This document shows positions 1-14,200 of a DNA stretch of 64,000 bases, piece after piece; the first letter of the stretch is position 1, and every line of letters begins with the position of its first letter. The notes under the pieces were generated by a model. The model saw only the letters and a program-made list of their open reading frames with translations. It had not been told where the DNA came from and made no database searches. The translations under genes were made by a program, and so were the position numbers. The DNA is taken from NCBI RefSeq assembly GCF_024868665.1, contig NC_079894.1, forward strand, positions 7,003,286 to 7,067,285, written 5' to 3'. This DNA is from Triplophysa rosa. Taxonomy: Eukaryota; Chordata; Actinopteri; Cypriniformes; Nemacheilidae.

Positions 1-2001
1 TGGAACATTCCTATAGACTTTCCAACTTTCCTCTCAACAACTATGCTTAAAAATGCTCTAGACTAAAAAGACTCTTTGTCCTGGAATCTGTCAGCTCTTA
101 CCCATCCCTTACCCATCCCTAAAGCTGTTAATTACATTAGAATAATGTTTTATTAGATGTGGTTAAATTTTTTGTTAATTCTTCTTTGTTGACCTCCATT
201 GTATGCACCCTATTTAGCTTTTATCATCTGGCAACTCAACTGTCATCCACACCAGAGCTAACTATAATGGATACAGAAGGCCCAGTAAACAGCTGACTGT
301 ATGCGGTGTGGTGATACAGACAGGTACTCTCAGTCAGACGCATCCCACTGCTGTGCTCTACAGAGAGCCACTGGAGCTCTGTTTGTCTCATAATTTGACC
401 TCAGTGCATCCCCACACCCGGCCCAGGAATTTCAGCCCTGACATTGAATTACACACTTCTAAAAAATCCATGACCTACTGAACTAGAGATTTCTTGTAAT
501 CGTATAAACTTCAGATAATCAGATATAGCAAATTATGCCACAACTCTAAACTATGAATCTTAGTCTGTTGCTCCAGCATTTGGTGAGCTGCCTCCAGTGG
601 CGGCATTTAAAGGCATTTACGGAACTTAATAACCTATTTGGATAGCTTGTTTTGGCCAAAGTCTGAGACTGCACCGCATGTAACCTTTCGGTGAAGACAA
701 TCCCAGAAGGCATTGCAACAGTGCAAAAAGAAATTCAACACGGGGACACAATATTGGTGTATGTTGTATAATTTTATGCTTGTATAATTTCATTTGCTAG
801 TCAACTGCCAGAAGTGAAATGTATATATTCATAACACAATTCATAAAAAGGATTTCCATGAAAAGCTATTGCAGATGAGTTTGAAGCATGGCTCCAATTA
901 AACCTGTTAACCAAATCCAGATGCCGTGTGTTATGTAATGAGACAAGGAACTGCCACTGTTTGGCCTATTTTTTGGCCATTTCCAGAGCACCAGCATCAT
1001 TCCAGCTGACTTTTAGGAGGAGATAACTTTTTCATTAAGCCTATAAATAAGACGTAATAAAGTTCACCAAGGAGCCAACCTGAGGAAGAGCTTTGTTGAA
1101 GGTGAACAGCCATTATTATAATTGCACAACAGTACTTTGTAGTCAATATAATAGCACAACAGTAGTTTTGGAAAACCATGAGTAGGCCCCTGTCCAACCC
1201 CTGAAGGGTGCGGCAAGTATTCTATTTAAACAGATACACTGCTGTACACAGTTTGGAAAAGCAACTGGGTTTTTTTGCCAAGAGTTGATTTTGAACTAAC
1301 AGTGAGACTGCTTTGTGTGACTGTGGTCATACTCCTTTACTCACCCTGATTTCTCCATTATTGGCTCTGGGGTTGTGATTGAAGGCCTGAGCTGGATCCT
1401 TGTGATAAACCTTCAGGCAAGATTGTGGTGTGATGTTCCTGTAAAGTGAAACGAAATTACATTGTGTCAGCTGGGTTAAAGACAAATATATCCCGACCTT
1501 TAGGCTCGCCTTGGTTTAGTAAGGGTATATTCAAGACATTGTAACGGAAAAGATTTCAAAGTGTGATGGTTTACACAGTGCAAATGGCAAAACAGCATTA
1601 TTACGTATCTGCCACTCGTAGAAACAACCCGTTAGAAGCATGTCAACACAAGCTCCCTAAAGTGTGTTAAAAAACGCAGTCCAACCTGCACACATATTGA
1701 TTCTGCTGACTCTTTCGGGAGCCGCGGGCCTGTGCAGAGTGGGTGTGGACAAGGGTGTTACCCATCAGTCTGTGCACACTCAAAATCAAGCACTCCCTGC
1801 AATTTTCTGCACTTAAAAACCAACACGAGTGAGCCAACAGCACTGTATCAACGGCACATAAATGTTTGCGTTTTTCAAGATAACTCATGTCCAGTATGGC
1901 CACAAGCGTCACAAGGTCTGGTTAACATTGCACTGCAAAACACTATGCACTTGAAATACTATTAGTGACTTGCGATTTTCCAAGACGGTTCAAACACACA
2001 C
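1..2001. other. SKT intron, left edge
   Basis: This is intronic sequence downstream of the fourth SKT exon, read on the minus strand. I see no further exon, transposon ends or RNA gene. Short open frames at 997-1197 and 1667-1965 show no family resemblance. Confidence 0.6.
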
Positions 2002-2200
2002 CTGACATCATTTAACTCATAGTACATGTTCCTCATGTCATCCTTGATGTATATAGCCACACTGGGTGACTCCAGTATCTTCATGGAGAGGTGTTGCGGG
2101 AAGGCACTGACAAACAGAGCTTTGATAGTGTCTGCACTTGTCACCTCGTTGGGCATTCGGATCTGTTTGGTTTCCTCTCCATACTGCAGGTAGAGTACAC
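2002..2200 (-). CDS. kiaa1217 (skt): SKT fourth coding exon (LYLQYGEETKQIRMPNE)
   Basis: The exon is 199 nt, with acceptor ttcttag at 2207-2201 and donor AG|GTGTGTG at 2002/2001. It enters in phase 1 and leaves in phase 2. It encodes the highly conserved block from VLYLQYGEETKQ through SADTIKALFVSAFPQ, ESPSVAIYIKDD and YYELNDVR. In the SKT/SRCIN1 family this forms the globular N-terminal region before the AIP3-related coiled coils. The next exon lies beyond base 1. This is the best-conserved coding segment in the window. Confidence 0.93.
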
Positions 2201-5200
2201 CTAAGAATAAACCAAACAAGACTTTAGTAGAGCATACTGCGGATAAATAAATATACCTATTGGTATATGATGTCAGATGCATTTCTTCTTGTGTCTGTGA
2301 ATGAAATGAATCTTTTAAGACGATTTAAAGGAGGTCTGGTATGAATGCATTGTAAGCCTTTCCTTTTCATATGAATTATGAAATGTAAGTAAAATAACTA
2401 TTTGGTCCTGAGCTCTAACATCAACCAGACGTTGAAACATACATGAGAAGATTAAGATGCTTTATTATAAATCAAGTTTATTAAAAAAGAATCACTTTAC
2501 CATAAAAAATGACTAACATTTGCTTATTTTAAAATGATGCAAATGTGTGGTTTATGTCTGCAACTGTTTACTTAAAAAGGCATTTTGGTAAATGGAAAAT
2601 AAACATTTATAGTGCCTTTAAAAATCCTGAAAGCGACGCATTTAACAGATGAGGTGAATTGGTCAGTAGAGGAAAGGTGACTGTTTAGTGTTTACTTTAG
2701 CTTTAACATTTGTCTGATTTGTACACTGCACTGTTTTTATCTAGTTTTCATGACATTGCATGGTTTGCTCTGCGGTAAAAGAACAGTTTAAAAGGACAGC
2801 TCGCCAAACCACAAGGAATTTGAAAAATCTATAAACTTTTGGTTCGGCTTTCCCTTCTCTCATAATGTGCTGGTAATCATACTGTATAACACATTCATAT
2901 TCCAATACAAATGACATTAATTATAAAATTAAGTCAGACCTTGTCCATGATATTAAATCCCTGCCAAATGAGTTTGATCTACTATAATTATAGTAATAAG
3001 GCAACAACAAAAGTAACAAACACAGCCAAAAATATTTGTATTATAGACGGTTTCATCGAATGCATGTGCCTGGTCCGAAGTTAACTTCTGGTCTGTGTTT
3101 GTTGATTGGTTAGGCTAATAATATAGTTATATTTACATTCACATTTATGCATTTGGCAGCTTTTATACAAAGCGACTTACATTGCGTTATGTATCAATCA
3201 TGCTCTAACCACTGAGCTACAGGAAAGCTATTCATATTTAATGTCATTTAAATTTATATTCATATTTTACTGTATAATAATTGTATTAAATATAGTGGTG
3301 AAAATAGTACGATAATACCTCAGTGTGGTGTCTGCGGTACAATATTTATTGCGATATTTAACAATACAAATTGAGACTTGGAAAAAACTGTTTAATAAAC
3401 AATTATTGAACATTGCAATGACGTACAAATTAAGCATGTCATATTCTGTCCTCTTTCCTTTATCCTCTAATCATAACTGTTGCTTTGAGGTATGAGCTAT
3501 AGGTCAAATGACTTAAAACTCCCTATTATAAAATTAAAAAAACTGCACCAGCTGGACCTTGACAGAGGTAATATCCATTATATTATTTAACATTCTCTAT
3601 GTTAAAGGCCCGGAAGAAGTATAGTTTCATACAGTCATGTGACCACGATAATATTGAGACAATTTTGCTATTGCGATAACACAATATCGATAATATTACT
3701 ACATCCCTAATTAAATTTAAAAAATTGAATTTTATTGTATGTTAATTTAATTAAATAAACAATTTGTTGAATGGGTTGTGTAACTTTGTTGCATTTGAGG
3801 TTATGCAAGTAAGTTCTTCTACTGGTAACCAAAAATAATACTGGCTAGACATACTTTTAACTTGCTAGCTAATGTCATTTACTTGTTATTTCTTTTGCTT
3901 GTTATCAGAAATAATCTACAGGGACTCCATTCTTTGCGGATGTGTAACAAAAGTTAAGTCTGGGCCACAAAAGCATGCATGCGCAGTACATTTGTTTATA
4001 TTGTTGCTCTGAAACCGTCTAACTTACAAAAGCACTAAGATGATACAGTACCTAATGACCTGTCCTTGGTCTGGTTAGTTGACTTGACCACAGGCAGACT
4101 TGCTCGGGTGCGGCTGCCTCGGGTGAAGGCGGAGGGGGCGTCTCCCTCCGACATGGCCTCCGCAGAGTCGAGGCAAGCCAAAGAGAGATACTCCCCTGAC
4201 TCCCCTACAGCACACCAAGGAGTCACACTGCGCACAGAGCTCCTGACCTACAAGACAACAAAGAAGAGATACGCTTGCACGAATACTTCACAAATCACAA
4301 AATTGTAAGTGAGATGAAAATGTACTTTGCGAGAACCCAACAAATTTTGTGGTATCTTAACTGCACATTTGGAGTAGCTTGTTTATGAACTTTGCTGAGC
4401 AGTGGCAATATGAATGTCAAGATGTATCGTCATAAACTTTACTGCTCAATAAAGGACGAAAGGTCAGAGAGGAAAGTGGAGACGTTAAATGCCTTTTTAT
4501 AATGGCACAAAGACGTGGACCAGATTCAGGTAAGAAATCAAAACAGCATCATGCATCTGAAAGAGCAGAATCATAAAATGTTATAACTTTGCATTTTCTG
4601 AGCAAAATAAATAAATGAAAACAATTACCTACTAATAAAACAAGCCAAAAAGCAGGTTAGGCATCAGTCTGCTGTGCTTTACTGTCTCATGACACGCAAA
4701 TATACAACTGTCAACACGTCGTAAAGTCAATTACAGCTCAGTCCTGTAATTTAACGCACATTAAAAAAAAAGAAAAATGGAGAGATTTATATCCAGTGAC
4801 ACAAAAGCATTAAACTCACAAGGATTAGTGTGTTCTGGCGGTTTTAGAGAAATTACCCTTTTAATGTGCATAATGGCTGTTCCAATATATCACCCTTAAG
4901 GATGTGCCGAGTTCACTGAACATGTGTTCTCAGCCTGAGGCGTTAAGTCTATGACAATAAGAAAAAAAACAGGCATACGACCACATCTTCTGAGTTGAAG
5001 TGCGTCTCAACACAACGGCATCACGCACATTGACCTGCTCTGACATGCACGCCTGCTGGATTACCACCCTGCATGACCCGAAGGAACTTAATCCTTCTGT
5101 ACCGTGCTGCCTCATTTTCGTCTGTGGTTTGGGTGACACCAAAATTATGAGGTCAGCACACAATTACACCTTACGCTCCGAGTCTGAGACAGTCATTTCC

Positions 5201-8200
5201 CTAAGAGTCTCAAACTATATCTGTAAACATACCTTTATATTCCCAAACCTATCATGAAGGAATTTAAATCAGAGCATTCCTCGGTACGCTTTTACAAAGG
5301 TTTCGTGCATCTCTGAAGATTAGCTCAAGCTCCAAGGGCATTCAGACCAAATAATGCTCTGTTTTGTCATGCTGTTTACCATATGAAGAAGCACTTTCGA
5401 GCTGACGTCCAATGTCATCCAAATCTAAAAGTTAATTCGGCTCTACCTTAACAACAGATTTCTACCCCTTCTTCACCCTTGCATTAAGGCACAGGGAATG
5501 CACCAACTCTTTCCATTGACTTTATACAATGAGTGGTTGAATTTGCCCATTATGAAGGCAACACGAGGCAAAATGTCTTTTCAAAGTCAAAGACTATGCT
5601 GTCTGATGGAAAACAGGGCTCACACAATTCAGTCCACATCCCAAAGCCCTCCGCTCTAAAGGTCCAGGCTGAGTGATGAATAGGAGTTAGATGTTATCTT
5701 TGCACAGGTGTTGCATTGTGGGCCGGCTAACAATCACTCAGGTGTTCACAGACGCTGCCTTTCAACACCACTCGAAAAAAAACCTGCTTTAAACTGTGCA
5801 CAGATTTACCGTGCAAGGCACCTGGGATGATTCCATGCATAATGCAACTGTACATTAAACGTGTATTGGATAAAATAAATATAAAACATTTTTAAAGATT
5901 ACTTAGGAATAAAGATCACATGCTATAAATGTATATATGACACACCACAGTTTTCAAAGCCAGCGAAAACACATACTTACAACAGAGATACAACATACAT
6001 TTGCACTGACGCACTATAAAAAGTGTCACTTGCAGAATTCAGAGAAAAAGAGAGAGGCCTAAATAAGTAAGGGATAATCCACAGCTAGCCGTGCGTTAAA
6101 GGGTTTTAATGCACGACGTGGAGGCCAACCACCCGACGTGAGGCGGAGCTAGCTGTGGATTATCCCGCTTATACCATGCTCATTTGCCAAGTTAAATCTT
6201 TTATTGATGTTTACAGTGAAATTTTAGATCAAACAGGTGAAAATTACAGTTATTTTGTCAGTTAAATTTCAAATGTAATCAAATTTACTGGAGCTACCAG
6301 TGCGTTAAAGGGTTTTAATGCACACCTTCCAGCCAATCAGAATCGAGTATTCAAAAAGACCATGGTATAAAGAAGGTTAAAGCATAAGGTTCAGCTTGAA
6401 AGGACTCGGAGCAGTCTTTCTCTTATCTAGAGGTCGACCGATTGATCGGCCGGGCCATAAATCGGCCGATTTTGGGGATTTTTTTATTAATCGGCAATGG
6501 TCGATTGTGCCGCATACTAGGCCGATTAACAGGCAGGTGCATCTGTGAGCAGCTAAATGTTGTTGTTGAACACGCGACGCTGCCTCTTACGGCATAACCG
6601 CCCCCCTCTGCCTGCTAACTTTTTAACTACCTGATAACTTCACAAGAAAATGGTAAGACTTCAATTCTTTTATCCTTCGTTCTTAATCTACGTTAGCCTT
6701 GTATATTTCATTGATTAAATATGATGCTACTTGGGAATGCGACTAACTTTTTGGAATTTTATTATTAGCGAGCCTTCAATCACATAGTTTAGGCCAGTGC
6801 TTCTCAAACTGGGGGCCGTGGCCCCCTGTGAGGCCCCAAGATGGATCCAGGGGGGCCACAGATTTTGTGGCATTTTATGAAATATAGAAATTTATCATAG
6901 ATTTTATGCAATCAAACATCAGAAAAATGACACCACCAACCAAAAGAATTGATGTTTCAGCATTGTATAACTGAATGTTTTTGGTTTAATTAAAACTCTA
7001 AGTTTAAGATTATACGTCTTTATATGGGGGGCCGCAAAGCGATGCACTTAACACAAAGGGGACCTTACAACGAAAAAGTTTGAGAACCACCGGTTTAGGC
7101 TACGTGTATGCACGGGTACGAAAACCTAGTGAGGAGCCCAGCGGCTAAATTACAGTTGTCCGCATTGTCCTCGTTTACGCATTATGTCCGTCTGCGGTCT
7201 TTTGCGGCTGTTTAAACACATTCGACCACAAGAGCGTCTATTTTCCTGTCAGGCTAGAAAAAGGCTAAAAGCTAAATATAACTAAAAACGCAGTTAGAGC
7301 AGCAGGCTGTGTAATATGAGTGATTTTTTTAATTTTTGTTTTAACTTAGATTATGACCATTTGACTAATAGCAGTGTCTGCCAACAAACATAAACAAAAC
7401 GCATGCTTCAGAACAGTTTGAGAACGTGCTTAAAAGTTTTGAGCAATGTATTATTACTATGACTTGCTATCTTGTACTGTCACGGTCCCACCGTCTTGTT
7501 TATGAAATTCTAGTCGTGTGGTGGGATCGGGGCAGAGTCCTTGGGTTTTATGTGGGAAGGCCATGAGATGTTTAGGTTTTTACCTCTCATGTGTTTTTCC
7601 AGTGTCTCGTCTCTGTTCCCGCCATCTCGTTTCCTCGTTATCTTTCCCTGAGTGTTTAATGTCCCACACCTGCCCCATGTAATTATCCTTCGTTTGTCTT
7701 CCCTATATATACCCTCTTGTTTCTTTGTCTTGTGCTCTTGTATTGCGTTGTGTACTGTGTGCGTACGGTGTACTGTGGTCTCGCGTGGTCTTGCTGGTGT
7801 TGCTACCCGTGGTCCTGTTCCTTGTCCTGTTCGTGTTTTGTTCATTGTATTATTTAAGACGTTTGGTCGTGTCATTTAGTTTAGTTTTACTGTTCTTGTT
7901 TTCATTTTGCCCCCTCGTGGGAAGTCTTTTGTTTTCTGTTTGTTCCTTAGTTTAGTTCTTGGTTCATACCCCCTCGTGGGTTTTTGTTTTGTGTTGTCTA
8001 ATAAAGTCATTTGTTAACCCCTTCACTGCCTGCCTGCATTTGGGTTCTTCCCCTTACCAATCGTGACAGAATACAAGAGCCCTCATTGAACCCAGCAGGC
8101 AAGATGGAGGCTAGGCGATCCAGGCAGGCCCATCTCCTCTGCGGTCTGCGACAGGGCTACTCCGATGTCCTGGAGTTCGCAGATCGGTTCTTCGAGACTG

Positions 8201-11200
8201 CAGGGGAGATGGTCCATGACGAGACTGAGCAGATGGCCCTGTTCAACGGCGGACTGAATGAGCCGCTGTCTCGGGAGGAGATGAGGATGCTGAGACCGCT
8301 GGGCTTCACGGACATGATTCGGTATGCCATGAATCGGCCGGAGCCCAGGGTCTCAGCCCAACCCAATCCATCTCCCCTACCCGTGATCCCGGAGGGTCGC
8401 GTCATGGAGATCGGGGTCATCGGCATGGCCGCACCGTCCGCCTCTTCCCCGGCAGCTCTTCCTCCGCCCATCAGCATCCGTGGCCGGCGCAGACGAAGGG
8501 AGTCGTGGGACTCCCCATCCGACTCTTCCGGTACGGAGCTAACCGGGCTCCCCATCGCTTCTCAGCAACCGGCCACACGTTCTGTGGGCCGGTCGAAGAA
8601 GAAGAAGCCGAGGAGGGGGGCACCACCCAGGCCGGTGGTCCAGCCGGCATCCAGTCCGGTGCAGCCGGCATCCAGTCCGGTGGCGTCCAGTCTTGTGTCT
8701 AGTCTTGTGTCCAGTCTGTGTCAGTCTTGTGTCCAGTCCTGTGCCAGCCGGCGTCCTGATCCGCGGGCCAGTCCGGGATCCAGCCGGCGTCCAGTCCGGG
8801 ATCCAGCCGGCGTCCAGTCCGGGATCCAGCCGGCGTCCAGCCGGTATCCAGCCGGCGTCAAGCCTGTCCAGCCGGCCTTCCAGCCGGCGTCAGCCCTTCC
8901 AGCCGGCCTTCCAGCCGGCGTCAAGCCCTTCCAGCCGGCCTTCCAGCCGGCGTCAAGCCCTGTCCAGCCGGCCTTCCAGCCGGCGTCAAGCCCTGTCCAG
9001 CCGGCCTTCCAGCCGGCGTCAAGCCCTTCCAGCCGGCCTTCCAGCCGGCGTCAAGCCCTGTCCAGCCGGCCTTCCAGCCGGCGTCAAGCCCTGTCCAGCC
9101 GGCCTTCCAGCCGGCGTCAAGCCCTGTCCAGCCGGCCTTCCAGCCGGCGTCAAGCCCTGTCCAGCCGGCCTTCCAGCCGGCGTCAAGCCCTGTCCAGCCG
9201 GCCTTCCAGCCGGCGTCAAGCCCTGTCCAGCCGGCCTTCCAGCCGGCGTCAAGCCCTGTCCAGCCGGCCTTCCAGCCGGCGTCAAGCCCTGTCCAGCCGG
9301 CCTTCCAGCCGGCGTCAAGCCCTGTCCAGCCGGCCTTCCAGCCGGCGTCAAGCCCTTCCAGCCGGCCTTCCAGCCGGCCTGGGAAACTCCCAGGGCCAAA
9401 GACTGTTCCCCCCAGGACTCCTCCTAAGTCCCCCAGGACTCAGCGCCCTCGAGCGCAGCCGGGGACTGGGACTGTTCCCCCCCCCTTTTGGACTCCCCCT
9501 ATGCCTCTTGTTTGGCCCCACCCCCCCTCCCATGTTTGTTGTTTTTGTTGTCCCACCCCAGTCCTGTGGTCTTGTTGTCATGTCTGCCCCTTGTCTTGTT
9601 CACCATGTTTGTCTGGTTTTTGTCTTTGGTCCAGTCTGTCAGGTCTTGTTAGTCACCCCTTGGTGAACACCTGGAGGTGTTCATTAAGGGGGGGGCTCTG
9701 TCACGGTCCCACCGTCTTGTTTATGAAATTCTAGTCGTGTGGTGGGATCGGGGCAGAGTCCTTGGGTTTTATGTGGGAAGGCCATGAGATGTTTAGGTTT
9801 TTACCTCTCATGTGTTTTTCCAGTGTCTCGTCTCTGTTCCCGCCATCTCGTTTCCTCGTTATCTTTCCCTGAGTGTTTAATGTCCCACACCTGCCCCATG
9901 TAATTATCCTTCGTTTGTCTTCCCTATATATACCCTCTTGTTTCTTTGTCTTGTGCTCTTGTATTGCGTTGTGTACTGTGTGCGTACGGTGTACTGTGGT
10001 CTCGCGTGGTCTTGCTGGTGTTGCTACCCGTGGTCCTGTTCCTTGTCCTGTTCGTGTTTTGTTCATTGTATTATTTAAGACGTTTGGTCGTGTCATTTAG
10101 TTTAGTTTTACTGTTCTTGTTTTCATTTTGCCCCCTCGTGGGAAGTCTTTTGTTTTCTGTTTGTTCCTTAGTTTAGTTCTTGGTTCATACCCCCTCGTGG
10201 GTTTTTGTTTTGTGTTGTCTAATAAAGTCATTTGTTAACCCCTTCACTGCCTGCCTGCATTTGGGTTCTTCCCCTTACCAATCGTGACATGTACCCAGCA
10301 ATAAACACTTACTCAATCAAGTGCACTGATTTGAAAAGACATTTCTTCAATAAATGTTTAATTTAAGCAATATTCTGTATCACTACTTATTACTAAATTA
10401 GATTTAATGAGATGAAGGTGGAAAAAAGGAAATCAACCAAAACATATTGGCCATCGGCTGACCTGATTTCTAAAAATCGGCATTGGCCGATATCGGTCGA
10501 CATCTACTCTTATCACAAGCAGATGAATGGCCAGAGAGCATGCTTCATCTGATCTGGTCTGATGCCAGGCCTTTGAAAGCTCTGGCAGTAGGCCTGTCAC
10601 GATAAACCGACGATAAATATCACGTGATTTATGCACAGCTTTTGAGTGAAGTACGGGAAAATGCTGCTGCATCCGAAAGCCAGAGGGCGCTCTCGTGCAG
10701 AAACACCAAATACGCATTACGCATTGCAGAAGAAGACCATAACACGTTCTAGAATCTAGGAAATGCCCATGGACATCTTTTTATAACTGTTACTCAAGCC
10801 TCATCAGGTATTTTTATGATAATAAAGTATATTTATAATGATCATGTTGCTTTTTCAAATGCACACTATAAGCGACTCAAACTCGCACTGCTTTTAGATC
10901 GAGCAGCATTTCCTACTGATCACAGAGACGCGCGTCACGGACAAGCTACGCATTAAAAAAACATCGACACATTGCATATCGCAGCCGGCTCGATTACAAT
11001 AGGATTTGGTGGCATCGCCATACATTATCGTGCAGGTCAGATAAATCATACCTTCATTTCTCTGCGACTGGAGAGTACTGAAGAAAGATATGAGGCTGAA
11101 AGACACACTCCCTCTTACGGGATGGGCATGAGAATTACTCAGTGCCAGGGGTCTGATGATATTACTCATGGCCAGTCACAAGGAAAACTAACAAAAAATG

Positions 11201-14200
11201 TAATTAAAAATGCAAAAAGAGACTGCACATGACATAACATAAAAATAACACCAGGTGTGTGGGTTATACTTGGGAGCTAAAAATAATTACATATTATCAT
11301 GGTAACTTAAGTAAAAAAAACATGTTATCATAGAACCATATCTAAGAAATATTATTTTACTTTTCAGCACTTTTATGTTATTGAAGACAGACATTGAGTA
11401 TCAGCAGTGCTTTTGTCACTATAATTTAAAGTTTAGTAACTCGTACATTATCCGAATCGATTTTAATAATATCTAAGAAAAACCGGTGTGACGACTTCCC
11501 TGTTTACAAATTCAGTTTACACATAAATCATCAGTTCATGCAGATATGTTGAAATTGCTTTACAATGTAAAAACCTGCACATCGTTCAGTTTAACGGTCT
11601 CATTAAACGAGCTGCTAAATCATTTAAAAGTCATACAGCAAAAGTCTACAAATAATTTGAACTGAACGAGTTGATACAAGCATGTAAAAAGAGAAGCAAT
11701 CTGACAAAACAATTTTTACAATACCTGGATGCGAAACGTCCGCCGTGATTCCTCACATAAGCATCAGGACATTTTCCCAATAATTCACAACAAAAGCAAA
11801 CCGGTCCAGGAAACTGTATGAAAATCAAACTTTTCTCTGTTCAGACAGATCGCAGCAGAAGTGCGTGCGTGCGCGTCTCCTTGAGAGTCGTGACATCAGC
11901 GTCTTCATAGAGACACGCCCACCGGACTTACCTGAAAGACTTGTTGGGCTACAACAGATCTGTTGCGAAATGTGTTTTAACTTTAACTTGTTTACAACAA
12001 CGGAGAGAAATTTTGAAAAACAAATATCTGAGGTTACATTTTATCTGCCTTTTTTATTGAAAAATAAATTAATAAATAATATGACCATTACAAAAGGCCT
12101 ACCATTAGCCTATAAACCATTAGCTGTATATAATTAAAACCATTACATAAATAATTGATGTAGTGTGTTTTGGGTTTTTTATTCCAGAAAAATTGAATGA
12201 TGTTCTGTTGATTCACATCAACCAGAAAGTGTCCCACCAACAGAACCCAACAGATTACCATCCGAAACCAGATTAGTTCCTTTTAAAACCAATAACATTT
12301 CTATTATAACCATTAGTTTCATTAAAATTAATGTGATGGTTTCTATTATTTAATAAATAAAATTGACACACATTGCTACATGTTGGAGGCAGATTAAGGC
12401 TGATTGATGTGAAGTACCAGCTGTACTTGAGCGCAGTCATCTGGAGATGTTGTGGTATTACATTGTCTCTCTTAAATCTATTATCTCATATCCTTCCAAA
12501 ATCTATTAACATCAAAAACTAAATAAAAATGTATGGTAACACTTTACAATAAGGTGCTATTATTTAACATTATTAAATGCATTAGCTAACATTAAATAAA
12601 AATGAACAGTATAGTTTTTCAGCATTTATTAATCCTTGTTAATATTAGTTCATGTCAATACAGTTATTCATGTTAATTCATGATGCATTAACTAATGTTA
12701 ACAGTGACAACGTTTGATTTTAAACATGTATTAGTAAATGCTGAAATTAACATGAATTAATATTAATAAATGCTGTATTAGTATTGTTCAATGTTAGTTC
12801 CTTTTAGCTAATGCATTAACTAATTGTTAATAAATAGCACCTTATTGTAAAGTGTTACCAAATGTATATATAAACACAAGTTTATCATTTATTTTATAAA
12901 GTATTATCAATATTTAATTAAACATACTGTATATTTAAAAAAAGCTTCAGGTTCAGGCTATATAACTATACAACTCAAGCCTATCCAACCAACAAAGACG
13001 CCGTGAAAATGTCAAGCGGAAACCGACAGCAATAAAAATGTCAGTGCTCATTAATCTGTCAGGAGTCAGGTGATACATGGGAAGATCTTAGTGAGGACAC
13101 TCAATGTGTTGCAGAAATGTGTGTGGACGGGCCCAAACAAGTTCCTTATGTGAAGCTTCTTATGTAGCATGACTAAATGTAACATAGATGTTTATTGACC
13201 AGATCTAATGAATTACACAGAACATCGGGTCTAAAATGTAAAATTGTCTGTTTTTGTCTGCAGCTATGACACATCCCCTATGCTTTTATCTCTTTATGTT
13301 GTGCTTTTGTACAACATAACATATTAACATATAAACATATTAAAGCAATTAGGACTGTACTAAATGAGCAGAAAACCAAATTTAGCCTCTAGTTGCGCTT
13401 AAAGGCCTAGAGAACCATTCAATGTCATTGGAATCAAATAATAGCCTTTACCAATAACCAAGTTCAGTATTTCACATAACCTGTGCCATTAGAGGACCCA
13501 AAAGAAATGAATGCAGTGGAGCTCATCTCACCTGTTCTCTGAGTCTTTCCTGGTGACCCATAATGATAGAGGCATGATTAGGATACTTCTGTTTTAGATG
13601 CTCGAGAAAAGCCTCTTTCTTGTGGTCGATGCTGTAGGACTGCATGACAATCACGTCCCCAGCGGTGCGAGGCCCTCCTACTGTGTGTCTTCTTGGCGTT
13701 GTGCGCGGGGACCAGGGGTCTGAGCGATCAATCTCATCTGCGCTGCTTTGCTTTCTGCCGTGGCCCTCCGCCTCCTCGTGGGAGATCAGCCTCTGGTTGC
13801 TTTTTGCTGGCTCTTTGATTAAAGGCAGAGGAAAATATACAAAGGAATGAAGATTAGATAGGGACACTCAGTGGGCGGCTGCACTTGGCTCGAAATCCGC
13901 AATTAATTAGAGTGATAACTGACAGAGTCAAGGCAATGACCGGCTTAGAGTCCGTCTGCTGCTGGCCAAGAGAGCAATTATTGAGCAGAGCTACAAACAG
14001 GCAATTTGTTTCGTATAAACAGCTTGCACCTTGCCAAAAGAAGTCTCAGAGCACTCGGTGTGATGGCTTATTATTGGCCTAGGCTGTCTGTATGGCATTT
14101 GAGACCCACCAGTGGGGAGAAGCAGGGGTCATTTCTACAGGACAATGTGTCAGAAAGCTTATTAAACATAAGAGTTCAGGGAAAAATGAGAAATATATGC

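Larger units (their letters stand above)
7478..10289 (+). mobile_element. Young non-autonomous LTR retroelement
   Basis: Two direct LTRs of 591 bp each (7478-8068 and 9699-10289) begin tgtcacggtccc and end aatcgtgaca. They are flanked by the exact 5-bp duplication tgtac (7473-7477 and 10290-10294). The LTRs appear identical by eye and by their identical shadow frames, which implies a recent insertion. A purine tract, aaggggggggc, precedes the right LTR. The internal region is only 1.63 kb and has no protease, reverse transcriptase or integrase, so the element depends on an autonomous relative, probably Ty3/Gypsy-like. A degenerate primer-binding site may follow the left LTR (atacaagagccc). 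Confidence 0.95.
6428..10506. mobile_element. Non-autonomous hAT element, interrupted by two insertions
   Basis: The left terminus tagaggtcgaccgattgatc pairs with the right terminus ending atatcggtcgacatcta. The element is flanked by the exact 8-bp duplication ctcttatc (6420-6427 and 10507-10514), the size made by hAT transposases. Removing the LTR element and the nested hAT leaves about 1 kb with no transposase, so it was moved in trans. Both ends are rich in cggccgat/atcggcc palindromes. Confidence 0.9.

Noticed and set aside
7510..7955. Open frames of 75-121 codons, repeated at 9731-10176
   Set aside because: They are shadows in the two LTR copies, on both strands, with no protein motif.
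8860..9380. Regular 33-bp units resembling a CRISPR array
   Set aside because: Units are contiguous with no unique spacers, lie inside an LTR element, and the genome is a vertebrate's.
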